Assembly: GCA_030638625.1 (NCBI GenBank)
Contig: DAOWEE010000234.1
Location: 1-5,594, forward strand
DNA: 5,594 nucleotides
Direction of reading: 5' to 3'
Source: Methanosarcinales archaeon
Lineage (GTDB): Archaea > Halobacteriota > Methanosarcinia > Methanosarcinales > Methanocomedenaceae
The notes below the pieces were generated by a model that worked only from the letters and a program-made list of their open reading frames with translations, searched no databases and was not told the DNA's origin. Within the stretch, counting starts at the first letter, position 1. Each line of letters begins with the position of its first letter. A program made the translations under genes and the position numbers. Below are positions 1 to 5,444 of this stretch, one piece after another.

Positions 1-1
1 G

Positions 2-1147
2 CCGGACTCCAAAGTGGCAGTGATGCTGGACCATGTTTTCCCTGAATTCAAGGAACTGGCACCAGTCGGCTCAAACAAGACCCTGAGAAGCCATATGACT
101 TCGGGCTGGTTCATATCCCTGGGTGCTATGGTTGAACGGGCCCGACCTCCACTGCGGATGTTCAGCGTGGACAGGTGTTTCAGGCGGGAACAGCAAGAGG
201 ATGCCACCCGGTTGATGACATATTTCTCTGCATCCTGCATAATCATGGACCCGGAAGTAACTGTGGAACACGGTAAGGCCGTAGCCGCAGGGTTGTTGTC
301 CCAGTTCGGGTTTGAGAAGTTCAGTTTCAGGCCCGATGAGAAACGCAGCAAGTACTACGTACCTGATACCCAGATAGAGGTGTTCGCATACCACCCGGGC
401 CTGGTTGGCAGCAGTACCAAATACAGTGATGGATGGGTGGAAGTGGCTACTTTCGGTATCTATTCCCCGTCTGCACTTGCCCAGTACGACATCCCGTACC
501 CGGTGATGAACCTGGGACTGGGTGTGGAGCGTCTGGCCATGATACTGCACAATTCCAAGGATGTGCGCGCCCTTACATATCCACAGTTCCCACTTTATGA
601 GGACGAATGGAAGATGACTGACGAAGAACTGGCAGGCATGATATCTGTTGAGAAGGCACCTGCCAGCAGGGAAGGATGGGATATCCAGCGCGCCATTGTC
701 AGGGTATGCGAGGAGCACGGCGGCGATGCCAGCCCGTGCGAGTTCCTGGCATGGGAGGGGAAAGTTAACGACCGGGACGTCAAGGTCTGGGTAACCGAAC
801 CTGAGGAAGGTACCAAACTGTGCGGGCCTGCTGCCATGAATCACATCGTGGTAGTGGATGGTGATGTCCTGGGCCTGCCAGATTCACCCAAATACGAGAA
901 GAAATTTAATCAAGGCACGGTGGCGAACCTGAGATATATCGAAGCCTTTGCAGCACTGGCGGCAGCAGAGATTGAGGCTGCTTCGGCCACAGGGGATTCC
1001 ACTGAAACCAGGGTGCGTATCGTCAAAGTCCCCTCTGAAGTGAATGTAAAGCTTGACCCCATTGCCCAGCGCAACATCACCGGGCATAAGAAGAAGATTG
1101 ACCTGCGTGGGCCGGTGTTTACTACGGTGAGGGGCGAATTTCAATAA
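2..1147 (+). CDS. sepS: O-phosphoseryl-tRNA(Cys) synthetase (SepRS), N-terminus missing
   Basis: This cytoplasmic class II aminoacyl-tRNA synthetase charges tRNA-Cys with O-phosphoserine. SepCysS then converts the product to Cys-tRNA, the indirect cysteine route of methanogens. The frame is open to the left edge, so the gene begins upstream; the GTG at 14 is only an internal Val. Counting that Val as residue 1, HMT lies at 27-29, the motif 2 region (FSVDRCFRREQ) at 50-60, FSAS at 71-74 and motif 3 (NLGLGVERLAMI) at 166-177. As I recall the Archaeoglobus enzyme, phosphoserine is held by Thr188, Ser231, Ser233 and Asn325. With a constant offset of 159 these fall on T29, S72, S74 and N166 here, all conserved. 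The same offset predicts about 536 residues in full, the normal family length. About 155 N-terminal residues lie outside the window. The C-terminal part, ending FTTVRGEFQ, should be the anticodon-binding region. The gene is GC-rich and appears intact. Confidence 0.95.
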   Translation, partial: PDSKVAVMLDHVFPEFKELAPVGSNKTLRSHMTSGWFISLGAMVERARPPLRMFSVDRCFRREQQEDATRLMTYFSASCIIMDPEVTVEHGKAVAAGLLSQFGFEKFSFRPDEKRSKYYVPDTQIEVFAYHPGLVGSSTKYSDGWVEVATFGIYSPSALAQYDIPYPVMNLGLGVERLAMILHNSKDVRALTYPQFPLYEDEWKMTDEELAGMISVEKAPASREGWDIQRAIVRVCEEHGGDASPCEFLAWEGKVNDRDVKVWVTEPEEGTKLCGPAAMNHIVVVDGDVLGLPDSPKYEKKFNQGTVANLRYIEAFAALAAAEIEAASATGDSTETRVRIVKVPSEVNVKLDPIAQRNITGHKKKIDLRGPVFTTVRGEFQ

Positions 1148-1172
1148 ATACTGCCCCGCTGGGCTGCGATAA

Positions 1173-1182
1173 TAATATATAT
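1173..1182 (+). promoter_or_regulatory. Archaeal TATA element for the cupredoxin-like lipoprotein gene
   Basis: TAATATATAT sits in a short intergenic gap, about 40 bases before the ATG at 1221. Transcription starting some 25 bases downstream of its centre would begin near 1203. That leaves a leader of roughly 18 bases containing the ribosome binding site. This suggests the lipoprotein is transcribed separately from sepS. Confidence 0.55.
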
Positions 1183-1185
1183 GAG

Positions 1186-1193
1186 TTTTTCTT
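1186..1193 (+). terminator. Possible oligo-T terminator after sepS
   Basis: A TTTTTCTT run lies about 40 bases past the sepS stop. Archaeal RNA polymerase can stop at T-rich tracts without a hairpin. The tract lies just behind the TATA element of the next gene, so termination and re-initiation would be tightly packed. Weak evidence, from base composition only. Confidence 0.25.
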
Positions 1194-1208
1194 ACTCTAT
1201 ACAAAAAA

Positions 1209-1214
1209 AGGTGG
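1209..1214 (+). promoter_or_regulatory. Ribosome binding site for the cupredoxin-like lipoprotein
   Basis: AGGTGG lies six bases before the ATG at 1221 and matches the archaeal anti-Shine-Dalgarno sequence well. It fixes this ATG as the start. Confidence 0.7.
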
Positions 1215-1220
1215 CATATT

Positions 1221-1736
1221 ATGACCCGGAAAAAAACGTTTATGATGACCGTTGCTATTGCAATTCTTTCAATATCAATACTACTATCTGGCTGTATTTC
1301 CTATGACATTATGGGATATACTATTACCATTACGCCCTCTGACACTTCTAACTCAAGTCTGTCGGATGATGGCGAAATATCAACACCGGTTCCAACACTT
1401 ACGTCTACCCCGACCGCGACTCCTACTCCAACCCCCACGCCCACGCCGGAACCCACACCGAGACGTGACCCCATTACTAACTACATCAAGGTTGAAGGTC
1501 ATAAATTCACTCCTTTAGGGGATGTGGAAATTGTTATGGGAGACACTGTACAGTGGAGGAACTTTGAAGATAAGAAGAATCCCCGTGAACTGATCAGTGA
1601 AGACGGTCTATGGGATGTACCAATACACCTGAATTACATGAAATATCATGAATATACCTTCAATGAAACAGGGACATTTACTTTCAGCCTGATGTACAAT
1701 GAAGTGAGATCAAGGCAGGAAATATCAGTGATATGA
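1221..1736 (+). CDS. Lipoprotein with Pro/Thr stalk and cupredoxin-like domain lacking copper ligands
   Basis: A 171-residue protein exported and probably lipid-anchored on the outer face of the membrane. Residues 1-24 form a signal peptide (basic TRKK start, hydrophobic core) ending in the lipobox LLSGC, with Cys25 as the lipid site. Residues 56-80 are a Pro/Thr stalk. Residues 85-171 follow the cupredoxin pattern: an IKVEGHKFTP strand, GDTVQWRNFED at 107-117, then YTFNETGTFTFSL at 145-157 and a final strand EISVI. Blue copper proteins place a His after the 'W-N-x-D' segment and then Cys-x-x-His-x-x-x-Met near the C-terminus. Here the matching segments read KKNPREL and SLMYNEVRS, with no Cys in the whole domain. 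I therefore infer a cupredoxin fold without a type 1 copper site, perhaps a binding or structural module. His94, His136 and His143 remain and could bind a metal in another way. The start is fixed by a strong ribosome binding site. The fold is moderately sure; the function is unknown. Confidence 0.8.
   Translation: MTRKKTFMMTVAIAILSISILLSGCISYDIMGYTITITPSDTSNSSLSDDGEISTPVPTLTSTPTATPTPTPTPTPEPTPRRDPITNYIKVEGHKFTPLGDVEIVMGDTVQWRNFEDKKNPRELISEDGLWDVPIHLNYMKYHEYTFNETGTFTFSLMYNEVRSRQEISVI
1386..1460 (+). repeat. Low-complexity Pro/Thr stalk coding repeat
   Basis: Residues 56-80 of the lipoprotein are a TP-type repeat. The DNA shows a loose six-base period (Pro then Thr codons) rich in C. Such stalks are common in archaeal surface proteins: they hold the domain away from the membrane and are often glycosylated. 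Variable third bases argue for selection on the protein rather than recent slippage. Confidence 0.7.
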
Positions 1737-1748
1737 AATTAGTAAATC

Positions 1749-1761
1749 TTGTTTGGTTTTT
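1749..1761 (+). terminator. T-rich terminator candidate between convergent genes
   Basis: A T-rich tract (TTGTTTGGTTTTT) begins 12 bases after the lipoprotein stop, within the 41-base gap before the convergent membrane-protein gene. It fits archaeal intrinsic termination on the + strand. No strong hairpin is visible, and no equal tract is seen for the opposite strand. Confidence 0.4.
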
Positions 1762-1777
1762 CACTATATATCAGCCA

Positions 1778-2815
1778 TTAAATTAATAAATCCCTGATAG
1801 ATTGCACAAGCAGAAATATTCCCAGCGTACCTCCGCCGAACCACATTAAGACCATTATTACCAGACCGACCCCGGCTGCTGTGAAGATGGCTGAAGCGAA
1901 AGTAAATATCAAAGAGAACATGACCAGTTTTTTCAATTTGACCGGGCGTGGCAGGTTGATGGTTTGAGGTATTGCCGCTTTTCCCGACCTTTTTAGATGC
2001 AGGTACAAAAGCACGAACAGGGCCGCATATATCAACCAGATACTCAACTGGGGCAGCAGGCCTGGCAGCACTTCAGGCCGTATTACTGCACCCATGGTTA
2101 CATACAACACAATCAATAGGAATAGCAATCGATGAAATTCCTTTTTCGAGGGAAGCAGCTGACGCAGGGTATATTCTTTCCCTTTTGTTTTAACCCTCCA
2201 CACAACGACCAGCAAAATGATGAATCCAAGGGTCGAAACTCCTGATAACAGGGAATGACCTGGAGATGGCGAGTTGCCGCTTTGCAGTACACCGGCTACA
2301 AATGCAAATAACGGGAGTAACAGGTAGGATCTTCTGGCATTGAGCAGCCTTTTTACTTTATCGGGCAGGCCGTTCACTATCTCGTTCGAATTGGATAACA
2401 GGTTCTCAGCTACAAAAAGAGGAATTATAAATGCCCAGAACGGGTGCCAGAAGAGTACAAGGACGATGGATTCTACTACAGCGACCCCGCCAAACAAGAA
2501 CAGGGGGTCTCCCCAGCTTGGACTCCATAACACTTTGGTGATATATGCCTCGTACATACCAAAGATGGCTCCTGCTATGAAAAGTGTATAGAAACGGGGC
2601 TTGCCGATGTTAAAAACTACGTAGGCCAGCACCAGGATATGAAGTGTATAGAGGGGCATTATCGCTACAATTCCCCAGGGATTGAAATACGGGAACATAT
2701 CAGAACCTGAGACCACTTCTGCAAAGAAGACTGATAAAGAACCGAGAATAAGCCAGGAGAATAATTTAGTGAATAAAGAGGGGGGCTGGGTTATTTGTTC
2801 ATCCATTTCTACCAT
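1778..2815 (-). CDS. Multi-pass membrane protein of unknown function
   Basis: A 345-residue protein that I do not recognise. It is hydrophobic almost throughout, with about ten membrane helices near residues 15-35, 47-68, 76-92, 105-123, 126-140, 163-178, 194-207, 228-245, 255-274 and 296-338 (probably two). The first half carries polar or charged residues within or beside helices: GMYEAYITKVLW at 86-97, Glu115, and HPFWAFIIPLFVAE at 124-137. These could form a functional site; the second half looks more like scaffold. No transporter, glycosyltransferase or protease signature stands out. Its ATG overlaps the last seven bases of the upstream hydrolase gene (TGG-TAG read in another frame), so translation is probably coupled. 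A second in-frame ATG at 2806, three codons on and with GGGG nine bases before it, is an equally possible start. The coupling suggests a partner role with the lipid-anchored hydrolase in handling a surface glycan, which is inference. Confidence 0.8.
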   Translation of the reverse strand: MVEMDEQITQPPSLFTKLFSWLILGSLSVFFAEVVSGSDMFPYFNPWGIVAIMPLYTLHILVLAYVVFNIGKPRFYTLFIAGAIFGMYEAYITKVLWSPSWGDPLFLFGGVAVVESIVLVLFWHPFWAFIIPLFVAENLLSNSNEIVNGLPDKVKRLLNARRSYLLLPLFAFVAGVLQSGNSPSPGHSLLSGVSTLGFIILLVVVWRVKTKGKEYTLRQLLPSKKEFHRLLFLLIVLYVTMGAVIRPEVLPGLLPQLSIWLIYAALFVLLYLHLKRSGKAAIPQTINLPRPVKLKKLVMFSLIFTFASAIFTAAGVGLVIMVLMWFGGGTLGIFLLVQSIRDLLI

Positions 2816-3897
2816 CCCCGAGATGTTGCTTCATTCCTCAACGTAACCAGGGCCTTTTTGTCTTCACCATCATATGTCCTGAATCCCAGGGTTCCAAGGT
2901 ACTCTGAAAATCCACGGGATGAGAGACCATAATATCCTGTATACATGTTAACCTCTGATTCATGGATATCATGGAGCCAGATGAAATTGATGAATTTTAC
3001 CTGTTCACTATGGTCGTCCCATGCACTGAACATCTCTGTGATGAACTCACTCTGCTGCTCTTGCGAACTTCCCAGGTATGAACTGGACGGGTAGCCTGCT
3101 TCTGAAAAATAGATTGTCCTGTTGCTGTAAAAGGATGTTATTTCATCGAAATCTTTGTGCACTACATCAGGGTCTTTTACGCTGAAATCCTGATTAAGGG
3201 GGTAATAAGTGACCAGAACGACATCGCTGTGCTGGTTTATTGTCCTGGCTTCATTTCCCATTATTCCTTCAAACATGATTTTTGTCCCCACCTGGACGCT
3301 GGGTCTTTTACTTCTTACATGGGCACTTGTCTGTTGATAAAAGCGGTTGTACTGCCTCCATTTTTCCTGGTCGTCCCCCAGATAGCCGTCTATCTCATTG
3401 CCGATATTGACCGAGACCAGGTCAAGTTCAGGGGTGCGGGAGAAGACATAATCCATGAGTTTGTTGTAGCGTGCGATTACTTCGGGGTCATCAAGGTCTT
3501 TGTCCTCCAGGTCGGGGGGCAGGCGCAGGTTGTTGGTATCGATGGGGTTTATGCTTAGTGAAACCTGCACGTTGTTAGGTGGGTAGAAGGCATTGGCAAT
3601 GTTCAGGTATTCATTTTCATAAGTTCCGGGAGCGGTTTCTATGTCATCCCATGCTAACGATAATTCCACCACCTGAACACCCAGGTCCTGTGAAATGTTG
3701 AAGGATTCTCCAAAGCCAACAGCACCTTCTGTTAATCCTAGTCCTAAGAGGCGGTCTCCTTTTGCTGTAACAGGGATAGTGACGTCGGGGGGTTGTTCAT
3801 CCAGGGTTTGGGTAGGAGTGTCTGAAGTGCAGCCACCGGCTAGGATTATGAGGGATATTACTAACAGTGTGTACAAATAGGTACAGCCGTTTTTCAT
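2809..3897 (-). CDS. Lipid-anchored TIM-barrel glycoside-hydrolase-like protein (clan GH-A type)
   Basis: A 362-residue exported protein. Residues 1-22 are a signal peptide (MKNGCTYLY, then a hydrophobic core) ending AGGC, a slightly atypical lipobox with Cys23 as anchor. A short Thr/Pro/Asp linker follows to about residue 45. The rest reads as a (beta/alpha)8 barrel of the GH5/GH53/GH39 clan. VNIGNEID at 163-170 is the strand-4 motif with acid/base Glu168. VLVTYYPL at 227-234 fits strand 6. IYFSEAGYP at 262-270 is the strand-7 motif with nucleophile Glu266. FINFIWLHD at 302-310 carries the strand-8 Trp. The 98-residue gap between the two Glu residues is normal for the clan. The closing segment LGFRTYDGEDKKAL is also typical. 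GH53-like endo-galactanases share the SEAGYP style, but the substrate cannot be read from sequence. An in-frame ATG at 3975 would put 26 non-signal-like residues in front, so I chose 3897, where the signal peptide begins. The gene overlaps the downstream membrane-protein gene by seven bases. Confidence 0.82.
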   Translation of the reverse strand: MKNGCTYLYTLLVISLIILAGGCTSDTPTQTLDEQPPDVTIPVTAKGDRLLGLGLTEGAVGFGESFNISQDLGVQVVELSLAWDDIETAPGTYENEYLNIANAFYPPNNVQVSLSINPIDTNNLRLPPDLEDKDLDDPEVIARYNKLMDYVFSRTPELDLVSVNIGNEIDGYLGDDQEKWRQYNRFYQQTSAHVRSKRPSVQVGTKIMFEGIMGNEARTINQHSDVVLVTYYPLNQDFSVKDPDVVHKDFDEITSFYSNRTIYFSEAGYPSSSYLGSSQEQQSEFITEMFSAWDDHSEQVKFINFIWLHDIHESEVNMYTGYYGLSSRGFSEYLGTLGFRTYDGEDKKALVTLRNEATSRGW

Positions 3898-3922
3898 GAA
3901 TTTAATGTATGACCTTGTTTTG

Positions 3923-3928
3923 TATATA
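3923..3928 (-). promoter_or_regulatory. TATA element for the hydrolase / membrane-protein unit
   Basis: TATATA on the minus strand is centred about 28 bases before the ATG at 3897. Archaeal initiation some 25-27 bases downstream would fall at about 3899-3901, giving a leaderless or nearly leaderless message. No ribosome binding site at good spacing precedes this ATG (the nearest is AAGGT, 14 bases away), which fits. This supports 3897 over the upstream ATG at 3975. Confidence 0.5.
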
Positions 3929-4041
3929 GGTATTGTACAGGGGGAGAAGTGTTTGGAGATGAGGAGGGGGTTCATTTCTTCGTAGAAGCGGTTAGTTTTT
4001 TGGAAATTTATGTATTAATTCATGCGCAGGTATGATAAATA

Positions 4042-4620
4042 CTATGTTACAAATCCAAAGTGTATTAATCCTAAATAAAAAGTATAGAATGAAGCAATTA
4101 CGGCAATGAACTTAAAAAATAATTTTATAACCCTTCCAATAGAGGATGTTTCAAACTTTGATTGGTTAAATCCTAATTCACCTATTAATTTGAAAGGCAG
4201 ATTAACAATAAACTCCAAAACTAATCCCAACCAAAAAAATGGATTTACAGTTCTCATTTTGGAATTTAATTCGTCCTCTTCATAAACACCTATTGATCTA
4301 TCAACAAAGTCTATTAAATGGGAAGGATGAATATCATATTTGTGAATAACAAAAACACCATAAACTAAATCAATTTTTTTTTCTACGCCATTATATCCTA
4401 TAATTGGATTTACCCCCGATGTTAATATTATCAAATGTACTTTATTAATTGTCTTGTTTATTGATTCTCTTGCCCTAATTGAATTTTCATTCCCCTTTAC
4501 TCCAGTAAATCCTCCAATTTCAACATTATTGAAATAATCAATTACAAGATTCCTAAATTCATTAAGAATATTAACTCTTTGAATATTTTCCCAATAAGAA
4601 ATTTTTTTGTAATGTCTCAT
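4042..4620 (-). CDS. Conserved membrane-associated protein of unknown function, AT-rich
   Basis: A 192-residue protein. Its central part resembles uncharacterised proteins I have seen in bacteria, but I know no family name or function. Visible blocks are SINKTINKVHLIILTSGVNPI at 53-73 (a helix plus strand), HKYDIHPSHLIDFVDRSIGVYEEDE at 93-117, and NPFFWLG at 126-132. Then come a likely membrane segment at about 127-147 and a second at about 163-188. The N-terminal 125 residues are polar and look cytoplasmic, so the protein is probably tethered by a C-terminal hairpin. GVYEEDE and the HPS block are the most family-like motifs. The start is well supported: GAGGT lies four bases upstream and a TATA element lies behind it. 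Codon use is strongly A/T-ending, unlike sepS, suggesting acquisition from elsewhere. The gene is separated by 144 bases from the hydrolase gene, which has its own promoter, so it is probably not in that operon. Confidence 0.75.
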   Translation of the reverse strand: MRHYKKISYWENIQRVNILNEFRNLVIDYFNNVEIGGFTGVKGNENSIRARESINKTINKVHLIILTSGVNPIIGYNGVEKKIDLVYGVFVIHKYDIHPSHLIDFVDRSIGVYEEDELNSKMRTVNPFFWLGLVLEFIVNLPFKLIGELGFNQSKFETSSIGRVIKLFFKFIAVIASFYTFYLGLIHFGFVT

Positions 4621-4624
4621 TAAA

Positions 4625-4629
4625 ACCTC
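4625..4629 (-). promoter_or_regulatory. Ribosome binding site for the 192-residue protein
   Basis: GAGGT on the minus strand, four bases (TTTA) before the ATG at 4620. It confirms this ATG as the start. Confidence 0.6.
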
Positions 4630-4651
4630 GAAAATATGAAATTTTGAATTT

Positions 4652-4659
4652 GTTTATAC
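4652..4659 (-). promoter_or_regulatory. TATA element for the 192-residue protein gene
   Basis: GTATAAAC on the minus strand lies about 35 bases before the start codon. It predicts transcription from about 4630 with a leader of roughly ten bases that just includes the ribosome binding site. The surroundings are AT-rich, so chance matches are likely, but position and site agree. Confidence 0.45.
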
Positions 4660-4843
4660 CAATAGAAGGAAATAAAATTGAATGACATTTATCCTTAATT
4701 TATTCAATTATAATATTTTCAAGGAATAATAATCTTTCTTATTGTGTGTGCATTTTCTTAATATTAAAAAAAATCTCATAGGAGTTCTTAATACTCCCTG
4801 AGCATAAACCACACATTCTTCAATAACTATCACCATACTAAAA

Positions 4844-4950
4844 GAGGCTGTCCGACAATTACTACCAGTAACAATATTTCTCCTTATTTTTCGATTTAAA
4901 GCCCTAATTGTCCTCCGATTATCCACAAATTTGAATTGTCGGACAGCCTC
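4844..4950. mobile_element. 107-bp MITE with 17-bp perfect terminal inverted repeats and TAAAA target duplication
   Basis: The left end reads GAGGCTGTCCGACAATT (4844-4860). The right end, 4934-4950, is its exact reverse complement. TAAAA flanks both sides directly (4839-4843 and 4951-4955), as expected for a 5-bp target-site duplication. The 73-base interior has no open frame and no further symmetry. Read on the minus strand it contains GGAGGACAATTAGGG and AATAAGGAGAAAT, purine-rich stretches that could be the sequence before a transposase start in a parent element. This fits a non-autonomous miniature element moved in trans by a full insertion sequence elsewhere in the genome. GAGGCTGTCCGA-type ends occur in several DDE insertion-sequence families, so I do not assign one. 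A single transcript through it would fold into a hairpin with a 17-bp stem. Intact ends and duplication suggest fairly recent insertion. Confidence 0.85.
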
Positions 4951-5044
4951 TAAAAGTACAAGGTCTTCGTATACATAAACAAAAGGATTTGTTGCTTTGA
5001 ATTATGAAGTGGTTACCAACCATTACCTAAATCCCGTAGTGTAG

Positions 5045-5129
5045 GGCTTTGTATAATAAAGTACGTCATGTGTAAAAAGTAAAGAGTCTGTGTAAAGTCA
5101 GGGCATAATTCGACTTTCTACACAAAGCC
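5045..5129. repeat. Cluster of TGTGTAAAAAGT-like repeats within an imperfect palindrome
   Basis: Three direct copies start at 5050 (TGTATAATAAAGT), 5069 (TGTGTAAAAAGT) and 5089 (TGTGTAAAGTC), spaced 19 and 20 bases, about two helical turns. A fourth, inverted copy lies at 5112-5124 (TGTGTAGAAAGTC on the minus strand). The outermost copies extend into GGCTTTGT (5045-5052) and ACAAAGCC (5122-5129), so the block is bounded by imperfect inverted arms of about 20 bases. No clear target duplication flanks it. It could be nested ends of an insertion sequence, since IS256-type ends carry a similar TGTGTAAAAG core as I recall. Alternatively it could be an operator array, because it ends just 16 bases before the TATA element of the SHOCT operon. 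Confidence 0.6.
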
Positions 5130-5145
5130 AATCCGAGCAATAACA

Positions 5146-5153
5146 TTTAATAT
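5146..5153 (+). promoter_or_regulatory. TATA element for the SHOCT operon
   Basis: TTTAATAT lies about 50 bases before the preferred ATG at 5199. Initiation about 26 bases downstream would be near 5176, giving a leader of roughly 23 bases that contains GGAG. The repeat cluster ends 16 bases upstream of it, where archaeal activators usually bind. Confidence 0.45.
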
Positions 5154-5185
5154 CAGAACGTAAAAGTCTTTAGTAACAAAATTGT

Positions 5186-5189
5186 GGAG
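5186..5189 (+). promoter_or_regulatory. Ribosome binding site deciding the SHOCT gene start
   Basis: GGAG sits nine bases before the ATG at 5199. It overlaps the codons of the alternative GTG start at 5184, which itself has no purine-rich site before it, so the ATG is preferred. Confidence 0.5.
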
Positions 5190-5198
5190 TTGTGGTTT

Positions 5199-5432
5199 AT
5201 GGATGGAATGATGGGAAGTTCTGGACTTGGGTATGGATATATGGGACTGGGATTGATTTTCTGGATACTGATAATCGTGGGTGTGATACTGCTTATCAAA
5301 TGGCTGGTCGACCAGGATAAAACTACTGGCGGCAGACAAGAGATGAATGCCATGGAAATACTGAAGGCCAGATATGCCAAAGGTGAGATCACCTCAGAAG
5401 AGTTTGAAGAGATGAAAAAGCGACTGATGTAA
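5199..5432 (+). CDS. Small SHOCT-domain membrane protein
   Basis: A 77-residue protein with a Gly/Met-rich N-terminus (MDGMMGSSGLGYGYMG), one membrane helix at about 17-36 (LGLIFWILIIVGVILLIKWLV) and a short linker. The C-terminal SHOCT domain at 51-77 (AMEILKARYAKGEITSEEFEEMKKRLM) has the usual spacing of ILKxRYAKGEIT-EEFE. SHOCT is a short helical module found at the end of many small membrane or secreted proteins in bacteria and archaea. It is thought to mediate oligomerisation or protein contacts, with no catalytic role known. The MMG-rich start followed by a helix and SHOCT is a common arrangement, often beside metal, redox or envelope genes. A GTG at 5184 would add five residues. The next gene starts 12 bases after the stop, so the two are surely co-transcribed. 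Confidence 0.85.
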   Translation: MDGMMGSSGLGYGYMGLGLIFWILIIVGVILLIKWLVDQDKTTGGRQEMNAMEILKARYAKGEITSEEFEEMKKRLM

Positions 5433-5433
5433 T

Positions 5434-5439
5434 GGGTGA
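5434..5439 (+). promoter_or_regulatory. Ribosome binding site for the last, partial gene
   Basis: GGGTGA, five bases before the ATG at 5445, is a near-ideal archaeal site in the short gap after the SHOCT gene. It fixes the start of the following frame, which is cut by the window edge. Confidence 0.7.
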
Positions 5440-5444
5440 AAACT

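Larger units (their letters stand above)
4621..5198. other. AT-rich non-coding stretch with transposon-derived sequence
   Basis: No convincing gene lies in these 578 bases. The content, in order, is: the promoter of the 192-residue gene; about 180 bases of AT-rich sequence in which I see nothing beyond weak, composition-driven palindromes; the MITE at 4844-4950; about 90 bases without recognisable content; the repeat cluster at 5045-5129; and the promoter of the SHOCT gene. A short open frame on the minus strand (4926-4708) crosses the MITE boundary and has no protein-like character. The stretch reads as a landing zone for small mobile elements between two outward-facing transcription units. 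Confidence 0.65.

Noticed and set aside
71..844. Long open frame on the minus strand opposite sepS
   Set aside because: It is antisense to a clearly conserved synthetase, has no recognisable domain, and its length is explained by the codon bias of a GC-rich gene.
1386..1460. C-rich repeated hexamer tract considered as a non-coding minisatellite
   Set aside because: It lies in frame within a lipoprotein and encodes a typical Pro/Thr stalk.
4676..4709. AATTGAAT / ATTCAATT inverted repeat with an 18-base loop
   Set aside because: All but two of its bases are A or T, in a very AT-rich stretch, so an 8-bp match is expected by chance. It is not placed where a terminator would be useful.
4708..4926. 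72-residue minus-strand frame spanning the MITE interior and its left flank
   Set aside because: It starts inside the mobile element and ends in host sequence, with no domain or conserved-looking segment. The frame is an accident of the insertion.
5010..5022. TGGTT-ACC-AACCA small palindrome, considered as a tRNA arm or operator
   Set aside because: No acceptor, anticodon or T-arm can be built around it, and it is a single short stem with no second copy.
5050..5124. Regularly spaced repeats considered as a CRISPR array
   Set aside because: The units are only 11-13 bases with about 8-base spacers, they diverge, and the last one is inverted. None of this fits CRISPR repeats.
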